From NCBI GenBank assembly GCA_916613615.1, contig OU744720.1:76659338-76723337 (forward strand): 64,000 bases of DNA, written 5' to 3'. Below the pieces are notes generated by a model, which had not been told where the DNA came from, ran no database searches, and saw only the letters and a program-made list of their open reading frames with translations. Each line of letters begins with the position of its first letter. The stretch's first letter is position 1. The DNA comes from Steromphala cineraria (lineage: Eukaryota > Mollusca > Gastropoda > Trochida > Trochidae). Below, piece after piece: positions 26,435-38,504 of this stretch. A program made the position numbers and the translations under genes.

Positions 26435-27010
26435 AGTGAGCGAGTGAGTGAGTTATTGTTTAGCGCCGCTTGGGCAATATTGCAGCCATTAGCGGCGAGA
26501 AAGTTAATGAAATTGCCTAAATATGAAAATGATTGCAAAAGCATATAATGAAACAGCGCGAAGGCTGTAAAACACCAGAATCATATCACAAAGTTGTTAA
26601 AAGCTCATATATAATTTAAAAATTTATAACTTATCAAAAAGCTCGATTTCCTTGAGAAAATCTAAAATACGGTGTTCACCGCAGTGATATAGAAAAGTTG
26701 TGAAATTGGAATATTAGGGTAAAATGTTTCCCTGATTTGGGCTGTGTCCCAACACTCATACAATATATGTTTTACAGTGAGGGGACATTGACAGAGTATA
26801 CACAATCATACATGCATGTAGGGGGATCTTTCCCCTTTAAAAGATAAGAATGAGTTAATTGAGTATGTCCAATACGACATCGTCGAAGGACACAAGTTTC
26901 CTCCCGAGTAAAAGAGGAAAGAGATTTATAACCTGAATGAGGATGAATGGTATGAAGTTTGTTATGTTGTTGGTGGTCCCATTGGGATCTCCAACGCTTA
27001 AATAGATATA
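26435..27010 (-). pseudogene. 5'-truncated jockey-like LINE, 3' end
   Basis: Read on the minus strand from about 26970, the translation gives KLHTIHPHSGYKSLSSFTRE, then LRRCRIGHTQLTHSYLLKG and DPPTC. After a frameshift near 26787 it gives CPLTVKHILYECWDTAQIRE. These are the hallmark residues of the C-terminal region after the reverse transcriptase/RNase H of jockey/I-type non-LTR elements. The 3' end (about 26435-26500) carries a GCGCCGC...GCGGCG motif like that of local SINE tails. Frameshift and stops show it is dead. Confidence 0.85.
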
Positions 27011-29465
27011 GCTTTAGTGAATCGAATACGGTTGTGAAAATCCCCGACCCGGGCCATTGCTAGAGACGTCATGAATTACATCATAGACTCAAAATTGATT
27101 ATGACAACTCAATCAATGAATATTGCTGAGCTTCAATAGTAAATATAGTTTCGAGGTTTTATACATAGAATCGAAAATGTTGCTTTCATCTCAATTTGAA
27201 TGTTAAAATACTATTGATCATTTCGAATTCGTTCTTTGCTATATTGTTTGTATCAGCCAATGGTCATGGCGTACGTTAATATGTTAACTGAATTGTTTCA
27301 AGCATGAAATTGATAATAGGTGATCATAGCCCTTGTATCATGTACATAATTTAATGTGTTTTAAGAAAATAAGAATTGTTATTATCAAGTCATGTACTTA
27401 CTTATTACTTACTTACGTATTCTGACAACAAGACCCTTACCTTGTCTGTGATGTTTAAAAGAATCTTAATTTTCATGAAAAATCACAATGAAATTTGAAA
27501 TATATCTTATCTTGTTATGCTTTTTAAACACGAACGGCATGCAACTATGACGAAGGGGCTTTAAGGCCTTCTCTCTTTATGTCCTTATATATCAAGCTCA
27601 TATATCAACTGAAGATGTGAAGAAAGTTGTGTATGTTGTTATTTTGTTATGATCTATATCAAAAACAACGAACCAGTAAGCTTTTTATACAGTACTCTTT
27701 TCTTGAAACACCAAAGCAATTATACAATTTGATAATTTGATAATCCAAAGTCACTAAGGTTCACAATATCCTTCCCCATGTGTTTGATTTAATATTCAAA
27801 GCCTCTGAAGTCTTTTTATTTGTAAAATGGGTTAGTAAAGATAAATGTCAATTCGTGATTCAAAACATGAAAGCACACGTGTCAAGTCAAAATTGAAAAC
27901 TCTCGACGATAAATATATCGATTTGGGAATGTTTAATTGTGGGAAGAAGAAGTCGGAACAATAATTGATGTTCAGCTTGAGATGTGTACGATCATCGCGA
28001 AACTTTGAAATTGGATACCAATTCCATATTGACATTGGCTTATGTTATTAAGAGCAGATTTAGTTGTCCACTAAGCAGTCTGATAGGTCTAATTTTCACC
28101 CGAGAGGGTTTCCTGATGTATAAAACAAGACAAACATGCCGATCAATAGATAACACCACTAACACCCTATTTATACGGCGAGTATTTGCATAGAAGAAAA
28201 TCTTTGCATATATGCAAATTTCTTCATTTAAACATATTTCGCCATATAAACGAATTCGCACATTTGCACATAATGCAATCTAAATAAATTTCGATCAACA
28301 GGTTTTATATTTGGTCATACCGTTGATCTAAATTTATTTAGATTGGCACATATGCAAATTATAATACCCTCGGCATAGTTTTACTAAGTGGCATAAACCT
28401 AAGTAAATTTGCACTTAGTAACGGGCAGGTGCAAATGTACATTACCGTGAGTAAATGCCGTTTTGTAAATTTTGAAACCCCTTTGCTTATGGAGAAAGAA
28501 AACACGTATGAATGCATAGTATATTGTTTGTACTAATGTGTGTATATTTAAAAGATTAACAACATTACATATGTGCAAAGTCCGCCGTATAAACAAGTGA
28601 TAGGATTAAGATGGTCAAAAGTAAGCAAATATAAACATTCATGCGACATTCATCACCTATACTTAAACAGTGACAAAGCTAAGAAAATACGATATACTCC
28701 CTTGTAATAAAACACCACGTGGACGGAAATTGAATATAAATTAAATCATTTCTTCTGTAAGGAAATTCACTTAGTATGCAAATATACTTATAGGTTAATA
28801 TGCGCATGTACATAGGATTTAGAACTACTGCTTTTTCTGATTGTTCAATTTTCATAGAATTCTTATTGTTGAAACAAGTTATACATGGAAATTCAATAAA
28901 TTCGTTTTAATCTTATGTATAGTGCGTCAGATATGTTATAACTGACCCTTTAACTTGAAGTATATCACAATGTTAAAGATTAGAGGTAATTTAAATTTTC
29001 GCAATTCAAGAGAAAGGTGAATGCAGATCATGAGAACAGAACATCTGTTACGGCTAAGTTCCTTAGCTGATTTTAATTAATGTTAACGAAAACAGGTTTA
29101 AAGGTGTGTCTAAGGTGTGTTTTCTCAGTGAAAAAGAGAGTTTTGCTTCTAAAAGAATGTTGGGAGCAACTTTACAATATGTTCGCCACTTTATCAACAA
29201 TACATTACCAACCCTTACACTAGACAAACTAACCCGAAAACTTTGTCGATACGGATCCAAATGTTAAAAAATCAATCGAACGAAAATCCAAGGGTTAAAT
29301 CCACAGCTTATTTTAGTGGCGAACATAGGGTAAAGTTGTACCCATGTGATATACGATATTAATTTGTAAAAGTTTATGCGCTCAAAATATCTCTATGGAA
29401 TGCTACTGATGACAAATACAATTATCAACATAAGACGAATGTAACATAAATGAGTAAAATATAAC
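27011..29465. other. Intergenic, AT-rich
   Basis: No gene recognised. It holds a perfect-arm palindrome at 28276-28345 and AT-rich short palindromes around 28195-28260. Short open frames here have no domain signal. Confidence 0.45.
28276..28345. repeat. 70-bp foldback related to the 15.6-kb MITE
   Basis: CAATCTAAATAAATTT pairs with AAATTTATTTAGATTG. Inside, GATCAACAGGTTTTATATTT and GGTCATACCGTTGATC repeat the terminal motif of the element at 15613-16110. Confidence 0.8.
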
Positions 29466-29471
29466 TTTATT
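29466..29471 (-). terminator. Polyadenylation signal of the GalNAc-transferase gene
   Basis: AATAAA on the minus strand, about 70 bp past the stop codon of the 29540-31375 gene. Confidence 0.7.
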
Positions 29472-29539
29472 GAGCATCAACAAAACCTCAGGCAACATGT
29501 TTTATGATTATCATACCTACGTTCAACATCGCCAGATAT

Positions 29540-31375
29540 TCAAATCAACCTCGGTTCTCTATTTTTGTGCCACTTCCACTTTTGTTTATCAGAACCATCA
29601 CATGACTGTTGCACAAGGACAGTCGATTCGCCGTCCACACTAATACAGAGTCCAGTTCGAACATTTCTGATAAACTGACCATCAAATGACCAGGCCTGCA
29701 TCCCTCTCTGACCATGACACTTCATCAACCTCAATTCTAAAGCATTATTACTGTCAAGACAATGGTCCAAGTTTCTCACTTCACTAAAATCTGACAGGTC
29801 CCATAGTTGGTTGCCTCCGTGGCCGTGACATTGGAAGATGGAGGGACTCTCATAGTCGGACCCCGTGTCCATACACCTGGAGGGGAAGAGGACGCTGCTG
29901 ATCTCTCCTGTGTACACCCCATCTCCACTGATGAACATTTCTGGGTGTACGTTATCAATGTACCATTTAAACTTCTTGCAATTCAATCCATCTCGTATCT
30001 TCCTTCGTTCAGACAAATCTCCCAAATGAACCTTTTCTCCATTCCAGTTGGTGATGAACACCTTGTATTCATCTAACCATACGTTAGCAACGCGCCCAAC
30101 GTTTCGGGGATAGATGTATGAAAAGTTTAGCTTCCCGTGATGGTAGTTTGCATGGGACCGATATACATGGCCGACATGAGAGCATGGAATGATCTCCATA
30201 CTCCCTCCGCATGTCCACACTTTAACAGATAGCTCGGAATTTTCTCCACCCCAAATCAGAAGTTCTGGATCATACTTGCCCAGCTTCTCAAACCAGTCTC
30301 TGTTCACTGTGAAGAGGCCACCCGCCATTCCTGGTGATCGGATGGGATCAGTTGGAGATTTTCGACGTTTCATCTCACGCTCTGGTGTGTAGATCCAGTC
30401 GAAGCCAAGACTTGGAAATTTCAACACTGCCACGTGTGTAGGTACAGTGCTTTGTATTTCAAAATTCTTCATGTCGATAATTTCAATCACAGGCATTGCA
30501 ACAATCTTAGGATCATAAGCAACTCTTTCTAGCAAGGGTTCCAGCCAGCGTTCAAAACACTCACAGTGACTGTCCAGAAAGGTAACAGTGGCAGCAGTGG
30601 CCGCATCAAACCCTATGATCCTCGCTTTCATCAGGCCTACCCTCTCAGGGGAACGTATAAGCTTCACTTTGGGATATCTAGATAGATACTTCTCCAAGGG
30701 TTTGCCAAGATAGTCTTTAGTTGAACAATCGTCCACAAGGATTACCTCCTTCAACAAACTGTCGGGTGTTTTATCCAACACACTGTGCATAGTACGGAGG
30801 AGAGTTGTCCATGTTTCGTTCATGAAGATGACGACGACGCTGGTCTGTGGTAGGCGAGTCACATCGTAGGTGATGTCTTCACATCCTTGTACTCGGATCC
30901 TTGGAGTACGTCTGTGAAGCGAAATGAGATTACTCACGTAGTTGTGGTATCCATTTGCCTTCTTACTCTCGTCATATTTGATACGCTCCTCATCAGGCAG
31001 ACGAGAGCTGTCTATATAAACGGGGGCGCCAAACTCGCCAGGGTTTGTAAGGTTGAAGAGCCCTTTTACTAAAGTTACATTTGGCATATCTGGCATGAAA
31101 ACTCGGAATGAATGTGGCTTCTCTTTATCCATTGTTTCTAAAATTTCTTCGGATAATTGTGAAGAAATTAGAATATAGAACAAAACGAAGATTGTGATTA
31201 AAGTGCAGCTGCTTCTGTAGAACTTTCGGTTGAAGCGACAGTATCTCTTGCACCTGAGCATCATGTCTGTCCTTGTGTATAATGAACTGCTGCAGCTATG
31301 ATTTGAATAACTACTAAAGTCAACAACGGGAGTGAACCTTTCAAACACATCTGCCATGCAGCAGGTGTTAATCAA
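29540..31375 (-). CDS. GALNT-like: Polypeptide N-acetylgalactosaminyltransferase (GT27), single exon
   Basis: Starts mucin-type O-glycosylation by moving GalNAc from UDP-GalNAc to Ser/Thr of proteins in the Golgi. The 611-codon frame shows a type II membrane protein: short cytosolic part, helix at about 57-71 (CTLITIFVLFYILIS), stem, then the GT-A domain. That domain has VVVIFMNETWTTLLRT, VILVDDCST (about 211-219), the metal-binding DSH (268-270, TFLDSHCECF), AGGLFTVNR, WGGENSELS and CSHVGHVYR. A C-terminal ricin-type lectin domain carries three QxW-like motifs (NQLWD, MQAWSF, KQKWKW). All catalytic landmarks are present. Met1, Met7 and Met38/39 could each start; Met38/39 gives a more usual N-terminus. 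It has no introns, unlike most animal GALNT genes, so it may descend from a retrocopy. Which GALNT subfamily it belongs to is not decided. Confidence 0.97.
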   Translation of the reverse strand: MINTCCMADVFERFTPVVDFSSYSNHSCSSSLYTRTDMMLRCKRYCRFNRKFYRSSCTLITIFVLFYILISSQLSEEILETMDKEKPHSFRVFMPDMPNVTLVKGLFNLTNPGEFGAPVYIDSSRLPDEERIKYDESKKANGYHNYVSNLISLHRRTPRIRVQGCEDITYDVTRLPQTSVVVIFMNETWTTLLRTMHSVLDKTPDSLLKEVILVDDCSTKDYLGKPLEKYLSRYPKVKLIRSPERVGLMKARIIGFDAATAATVTFLDSHCECFERWLEPLLERVAYDPKIVAMPVIEIIDMKNFEIQSTVPTHVAVLKFPSLGFDWIYTPEREMKRRKSPTDPIRSPGMAGGLFTVNRDWFEKLGKYDPELLIWGGENSELSVKVWTCGGSMEIIPCSHVGHVYRSHANYHHGKLNFSYIYPRNVGRVANVWLDEYKVFITNWNGEKVHLGDLSERRKIRDGLNCKKFKWYIDNVHPEMFISGDGVYTGEISSVLFPSRCMDTGSDYESPSIFQCHGHGGNQLWDLSDFSEVRNLDHCLDSNNALELRLMKCHGQRGMQAWSFDGQFIRNVRTGLCISVDGESTVLVQQSCDGSDKQKWKWHKNREPRLI

Positions 31376-32349
31376 TGCCAGGATTGATTTAATCTTTGAC
31401 TACTTTGTTAAAAATCTATTTGTTCAGCCTGTTTAACACAAGTGCTCGCTTAATAATCGTTTAGTCTTATTTACGTGTCAGTGGTAGCTTGATATATTGA
31501 GATTAGGTCTTGGAACAGAACGAATCTTGTATAGTCAATAATGACTTGAAATAGGACTCTCAATTACAAATTTATTTAGTATTATTTCGAAGTTAGATTG
31601 GCCTCAAGCAGGAAAGAGTATGTTGGAAAGGCCCAAATGAGTAGTGTCATGCCATGAACATTTGACTGTATAGCCTCAGACAACTACATTTAAGTAGAAA
31701 CATCTCTGAATAGGATACTGATATGAAATATGACATTTTGGTGAATTGATTGTCATTTCTGCATTGCTTTTGCATTGCATTTGTGATTTAGTGTTGGTAC
31801 AAAATATGAAATTATCAAATCATTCATTTGATTATAGTATCATGTTATAGTTATTTGTTACAAATATTTTTTAAATAGTCTTTTAATTCAATTGCTTCAA
31901 TTGATATCGGGATGAAGATCGAGACATGATCACCATTGTAAATGCAATGGAAATGTTACCGAGAGTCCCATATTACAGCCTTAAGAGGAAATGTATCAGA
32001 CCCTATGGTGCTCTGTCACACTAGACATGCCTTTTCACAACGTCTGCTCTGCGTTTTAAAAATAACTAAATTCGATCAAAACGCCCCCTTAACATGTTTA
32101 TCAAATTAACTACTTTATCAAACGCCGGACTTCAACCGGTCTGTAAGACGCACATGTAGGCATCAATCCAATTAAAAGCAGGAGTATATTCATGCTGTAC
32201 CGAATTATTTAAAACTGAGATTTTTTTGTTTTATTTTGACTTATTTCAACGAAATATAACCCGATACAAGATCTATTTTTATCCGGCCCTATATCAAGAC
32301 AGGCGGTTTTCTCAGTGACTCAAAACGTATAGTCGAGGCAGGCTTGTAT
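31376..32349. other. Upstream region of the GalNAc-transferase gene
   Basis: AT-rich, with no exon or repeat recognised. It should contain the promoter and 5' UTR; a 5' UTR intron cannot be ruled out. Confidence 0.4.
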
Positions 32350-32695
32350 TTAAAGGGGCAGTAGCACGTTTTTTGACAATTTTATATTTTGAATTTTTCA
32401 CTGATAATTGTACGTAAATACTAAATGTATTATTTTGATAGTGTCAAAAATCTCATAACACAAATCAATCATCCATAGTCAGAGGACAAAGTATAAAGAT
32501 TCACATAAAATCAACTGGCGGCCATTTTGGGTGAACACCTTTAATTCATTTTGTGTAATAAAAAGGAATGGCATGGCTAAACTTTACATTAATACGATTT
32601 CATTTAGTGTAAATACATTGTCTTTCAATTGGAACCATTTTCGTTTTCCTGACATCACCTTATATTCCCCCTAAAACGTGCTACTGCCCCTTTAA
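32350..32695 (+). mobile_element. piggyBac-like MITE, copy B
   Basis: TTAA at 32350-32353 and 32692-32695 enclose AGGGGCAGTAGCACG and CGTGCTACTGCCCCT. Same orientation and interior as copy A (GGCGGCCATTTTGGGTGAACA). Confidence 0.88.
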
Positions 32696-35600
32696 GACTA
32701 ATCTTATCAAAATATGATCTATTTGCTACACTACGCTACGCATGTAGCTATAATCTGCGTAACGTAGTGAAGAAAATTATGTTACCATTTTAATGAGATC
32801 GAAATGGATTTAAGGTGGGCTTCTGATGAAGGATCTCGTCACGGTGTGGTAATAAATTGCTGTTCTTTCATGTGTGAAACCAAATAACTGTTGACATGAA
32901 AAAAACCCAATTATTTTAGTTACCTGGTCGACATGCTATTGACATGTTGGCAACATTCCTGACAAAGCAAGTTCAAAGTCAAAATCAAAGATGTTTATTG
33001 TATGAAAGCAAGTTAAAGAACGTCGATAATTCGAGGGAAACTTTTTAAATCATATCCATAAAGGTAAACAATTAATGGAATCAGTCAAATATGCGAATCT
33101 GCTATTATCCACAATTCTGCCCACTCATAAGCGTACAGCTTGAACTTAAACTGAAGTAACTTAAACCTTGACAAGCAAATTTACAGTCCTGTATGTAATT
33201 ATAGATTAAATACTGATTAATTGCCATTTGCTTTTCCACAGATGTTTTTGAAATATTATATCTATTTGTTGATTTTGTTTTGTGGTAATCATAAATCTGC
33301 AGCTGTAGTTTATTATACAAATATCTCATCGTAATATTGATGCTTTGACATCACTGCACGAGTGGTTGTGTTGTGCAGTGTCCATAAATGTAAATGTTTC
33401 ATGCAAACGAGATGAAAAAATATTTTAAATGATAAATCATATCTCACTCTCGTGTCTTCTGATATCAACAAGACTTATATTTATTCCTTTTATCAACTCG
33501 TGATGATTATATTTGATATAAAAGACACTTGGATGAGATTCTCTATGTTTTGCCATTTTACCAATACAACGTTAACGTTAATGTTACATTGTGATGTCAG
33601 CTAAACGACTGGGGCTTTGCTTATCTTCCTTTTACTATACCGCTAGTAACTACAGCACACCAATGGTTAACGTAGCTATATGGTCGAGCAGAGTCACCTT
33701 ATGTGCAATGAATGTGACATATCATATTAATAATGTCTTCTGCAACACATTAATTTAACCCTGACACTTCCTAACTATCTCAACATTCAGTTCTGTTAAT
33801 AGTCTTACACTCAGACTGTAGTTAATATTCTTTTGACCTAACAAAACCTCTATAATAGCAAGTCTAGATCTGCAGTGAACTACATCTGAAATTTACAATT
33901 CTCCGAGGCTCCTTTCTTATATCTCATAAAATAGTTGGTTTTTTTAGAATTATTATTTTTCAGAGACTGAATATAAGTCTATTTAGTTAATATTGGTAGA
34001 CAATGTGAGGGTACCACTGAAAAACAGCAATTACTGGCAACTGAAGCTTATGCATCTCGTGATTTTGTCGTTATTTCCATTTACACTCCATTAGAGTATT
34101 ATTCGTAAACATTTAATATTGATGCATTTCGGACATGTGTTCATATTATTTAAGCCAATACCTTATGGCCATGGAACATTCGAGACTTGTAAATGCAAGT
34201 AGTAATTCTTGAACGTTTTCGTGGCACAGGATTAAAACCTTAGCAAACATGTTCATTTTCATTTTCCGTAAAATAGCTCATTTAAACGAACGTGAAGAAA
34301 ATATTATCATAACTGATTGACTTACGTTCAGATGTTGAAAACTATTGACCAGTTTTTCGGTTGAAATTACATATGCATGTACCTTTAGTTATACCCCACT
34401 TCCGGTCTCGTTGTTATAGTTTTCTATGTTCTAAATGTAGGTGTCCTGACCAATTAACCTCTAATTTTATGATACACCTACTTTTAATGGTACATCTACC
34501 CTTAGTCAGGTGCATAGATCTTCAAATTTGGCAAATAAACGGACTTGCAAAAGTTTTAAATTGTTGAAAACTATAAACAACGATTATGGGAAGCAGCGAC
34601 TCTGCCGAGCTACAGAGGATTGATACAAACAATGGTACTTTCTGTTGTATCATATCTATATTGTTATTTTTTCCTATATAACCCAAAGTATAGGTACTAG
34701 AATGTACCAGGTTTTAATGTAATGAAGTTAGTATATCATTTTTAAACCTCAATTAGAAGAGTATTGTTTATATTATAATTATCTAGTTAGACGTATAGAC
34801 ATATAGAAGGATGGAACGCTCTGTTTCATCAAATATAACTCGACCGGAGTGGGATATAAGTCAGATATTCCCACCTTTCCCTCGGTGCATCACTTAATAC
34901 CCCTCGTCTTTGAATCCTGTTTCCTCTCCTCCGCTACGCTACGCTACGCCTCGGAGACCCACGATTCAAACAGGAGGTGTATTGAGCGATACACCTCGGT
35001 ACGTGTGGGTATATCTATCACATGGAACCCAGGATAATGCCAATACATACGCGAAAAACTCCAATCACATGTACAACGCTGAAGTCTGAAAAATGTATTC
35101 TTCGTGTACACAAAGTGAAAACTCGACCTTTTTTTCCAAAGGGTTTTGAATTAACAACATTCATGTTTTGGGTTAAAAGGGTGTAGACGCATACTGTCTA
35201 CAATTTCACAATAATTGATAATATGGTGTTTCATGATTTTTTTCTGCTTCTAAAAAATTCAAGTTGATGAAAATCATTTCAGCTGTAAGTGTTGACCGGA
35301 CAAAAAGACATACATGTTAAGCTTATGATTTTAACGATATATGATTTTTAACTAAAAAGGAATCATATTACTAGTAAGCTTGAAATTATAGAATTCCTAT
35401 GTGTTTTATCGAAATGTGGTCGTGGACTTTACCTCTGGTTAATTTGTAAACATGTAGATTTTTTAAAAACTGTTGATAATCGATATCATCTGGTGTCTGT
35501 GTGAGTAATATGCCAGTCCAACAATTTTTGTCAGGACTTGTAAATCAATAAGATTTATATTAAATTTTGCCATTAAAATTAATCAATTAACAACACTTTG

Positions 35601-35833
35601 TACTGGTGTCTTCTCAAGTTGTTAACATACTATGTTGATACTAAAATTCCTTGCCGGAAATTATTTAATTGACATCCTGCCTCAGGATACGAACATTACG
35701 CTAACTCCACTAATCTGTACCCTGGGCTCAGAAGCTAGATTCGCTTGCGCGGCCCGACTTGGGATATAGCCAATCAAATCATTTTCTCGTTGAAATTTTA
35801 TCGAGAAGGTGGTGAGAAAATGATTCTGATTTG
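32696..35833. other. Intergenic with foldback fragments
   Basis: 32697-32768 is a half copy of the foldback at 41083-41187 (ATCTTATCAAAATATGATCT ... CTACACTACG). 34865-35020 is an imperfect hairpin: GATATTCCCACC with GGGTATATC at the ends, CCTCGGTG and AATCCTGTTT paired further in, and TACGC repeats at its tip. 35783-35830 has a small palindrome, CATTTTCTC/GAGAAAATG. No gene was recognised. Confidence 0.5.
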
Positions 35834-36946
35834 AAATGATCGGTTACCTGCCAAAACGCAGAACTGTAAAACGCAGAACTGCTAAAACAACAACATTTAT
35901 GGTTGGTTGCACACACCTGAACCCTCATAATATAATGGAACGGCCCGATAGGAAATGAAATGAAGACAAAAATACAATTTGTTGTGTAAACATGTATTGT
36001 GCATGTTTTTTAATCATATGTTTCCATTGTTGGATTCTTTCATCATCTTGGATATTGATTATTTTACAATTTACAACATTGCTTATCATTGTTCATTGTT
36101 CAATCTGTGCTTTCATTCACATCTTCATCATCATGAGAGGTCCGACTGCATCCAGGAACTGCATTGGTGACTTCTCACCACGGCGAAGCTGATCTTTCAG
36201 ACGAGACAGGCGCTGCTCCTTCTCTTTGTAGATTGCTTTCTTGGGTGGTGGAGCAGCTCCAAAGTTGATCTGGATGACCTTCGCCTTCTCTCCGTTTTCA
36301 ATGTTCTTGATCAGTTCAATGAACCTGTGCAGTGGTTCATAGCATCGAGCCACGCATCCTGGACCTGGAGCAGGGGAAGCAGCGGGAGACCTGCAGCTCG
36401 GCGAACCCACTTCCTAACCTCAGCATCTTCCTTGTAGGCAACCGCAAGTCCTAGGTCTTGCGTCTTGCGCCATATTGCCTGACAGAAGTGGAAGAGGCAT
36501 CCCTTCAACGTGGCCTGAGGGAACACAGTCTCTGCAGCAACAATGCTGGCTTGCTCAAAGTCAGTCTGGATCACTGAAGGTGCGAGTGGTCTGTTGAGGG
36601 TCTGCTGCACGTGAGTCTTCAGTAAGTTGAACAGTCTGGTGTAGGTAGCTCTCGTGCGGTCTGGGAGTAAGGCGAAGACCAGTGGGTACATGGTCGATCC
36701 TGACATGGCATGTATGATGTACAACTGGTTCCAGAGAGCCGGACAGGAGGAGAAGGTGCCGTCCATGTAGATGTAGTCAGCAGACTGTTGAACATAATTT
36801 GACTGTGTCGCTCTACTCACTGTCAGAGTGGACCAGTCCATTACTTAATTGAATAGGTGTGACCAGCCTGACAATGAACTTTTCATTTCTGCTAATTGGG
36901 ATTCTGCGTTTTACAGTTCTGCGTTTTGGCAGGATACCAAATGATC
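35834..36946 (-). mobile_element. Deleted MULE transposon with TIRs and target-site duplication
   Basis: The left end (from 35842: GGTTACCTGCCAAAACGCAG ...) and right end (to 36938) are inverted copies over about 37 bp with few mismatches. AAATGATC flanks both sides (35834-35841 and 36939-36946), an 8-bp duplication, or 9 with one mismatch. The interior is a transposase fragment on the minus strand and about 230 bp of 3' non-coding sequence. At about 1.1 kb it is far shorter than an autonomous MULE: the whole N-terminal half is missing, so it is a deletion derivative. Confidence 0.88.
36117..36841 (-). pseudogene. Truncated, frameshifted MULE transposase
   Basis: The upstream frame (36841-36311) gives the MULE DDE core: an Asp in YIYMDGTFSSCP, the second Asp in VIQTDFEQA, and C-x2-H in GCLFHFCQAIW, followed by KWVRRAAGLPLLP and VQDAWLDAM. 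Near 36330 the frame shifts. The continuation (to 36117) reads FIELIKNIENGEKAKVIQI, then a Lys/Arg-rich end typical of the C-terminus. The N-terminal zinc-finger part and the third acidic residue region were not found. It should be inactive. Confidence 0.85.
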
Positions 36947-38144
36947 CAAAGGTCTGGAGTGAATGGAATTAAGGATATACAATTGGTTGCCAAGGAATGG
37001 TCACCCTGGCCAACTCACGCCCAACTCCGAAGATCAAATGTTTACAAAATGAGGCTACATTTGTTATGAATAAACATTTGGTACCCTGAAAATGAATAGA
37101 TCTTGAAAAAGGTTCAAATTTACTTGTACATTCTGGCACAATGAACTTGATCCCCGAATAAAGCAAAACTTTGAGCAACTGTCTTACAGATGGACGTTTG
37201 CAATTACTCGGTGGACTTATTATGATGTATTATTTATAAATGAAATGTTTTTTGATAAACCGTTCCATCATCTTTGGTGAAAAGGCTGTATTAGTAATGG
37301 ATATGTAATGTTAAACCGTGTATGATATGATCAGAATGTAAATAGATTCTGTTTATTGTTTTGTTGAGATGATAATCACAAACTGACCCTATTGTGTGTT
37401 TGTTTGTTTGGTTCCTTATTGTCTAGTAATTTTATTCACATTTAAATCTTGGATTTTTTAGATTATGCCAATACCTGCATATTGTGATGTGCAAAATGTT
37501 GTTATTACTGTGAGTCAACAGTGATGTTGATATTGCAAAATTATTTTCTCATGTGAAGAGTTGAATAGATTGATGCACAGGTGAAATCTGCGATTAACAT
37601 TTTCCAAATACGGTCAATACACTGTAAACAAATAATTACATGGATAATGTGTTTTAATGTTAATCAATGTTACAATGTTTTGTTATGTTGTATATTTCTA
37701 TTCAAATTATTCGGTCCGATAAATCGCAATGTAGCAAAAAGGTGCCGTGGTCCCATATGTGAAGAATTTCCATGGTCGGAGAAGTTGTGAAATATTGCAA
37801 GACCACGTTGAACTCACGATACAAAATACTTTCGTCATGGCAAGTATTTTGCTATGAAACAGTCGGTGACCCCCAAATATTCTAGCATTATTAAGAAGGA
37901 TATAATTAACCTTCCATTTCCGAAATTAATTAAAATCGTTGAAAACACAAAGAGGCACTTTTAGTATTCGATGAATAAAATGATTAAGAATCAGAAAAAT
38001 TGAAATTAGATACCTCCCATTTTTCATAATTTCAACATCATTTAACATTTGTATGTTTTGATATCAAATCTATCGTCATTTGTTCACATCAATGATTTTT
38101 TTTACAATTATGACGTAGCGATAAATATGTGAATTGTGAACTCT
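36947..38144. other. Intergenic, AT-rich
   Basis: No gene recognised. The minus-strand open frame at 36969-37178 has no domain signal. A GTCGGTGACCCCCAAAT motif near 37862 recurs near 38508 on the far side of MITE copy C. Confidence 0.4.
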
Positions 38145-38504
38145 TTAAAGGAGCAGTAGCATGTTTTAGGGGGAATATAAGGTGATGTCAGGAAAATGAA
38201 AATAAATGGTTCCATTTGAAAGGCAATGTATTTAAACTAAATGAAGCAGTGATTAATCATACAAAAAACGTTAAGTTTAGCAATACTATTCCTTTCTCTT
38301 ACACAAAATGAATTAAAGATGTTCACACAAAAATGGCTGCCAGTTGAAATGCGATTCTTTATAATTTGTTTTCTAATTATGGATAATTGGTTTGTGTAAT
38401 GAGATTTTAAACACTTTCAAATAATACATCAAGCATTTATGTACAACTATCAGTGTAAAATTTTAAATATAAAATTTTCTAAAATTGTGCTACTGCCCCT
38501 TTAA
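38145..38504 (-). mobile_element. piggyBac-like MITE, copy C
   Basis: TTAA at 38145-38148 and 38501-38504; ends AGGAGCAGTAGCATG and GTGCTACTGCCCCT. Orientation is opposite to copies A and B (GGGGGAATATAAGGTGATGT lies near the left end). Confidence 0.87.
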
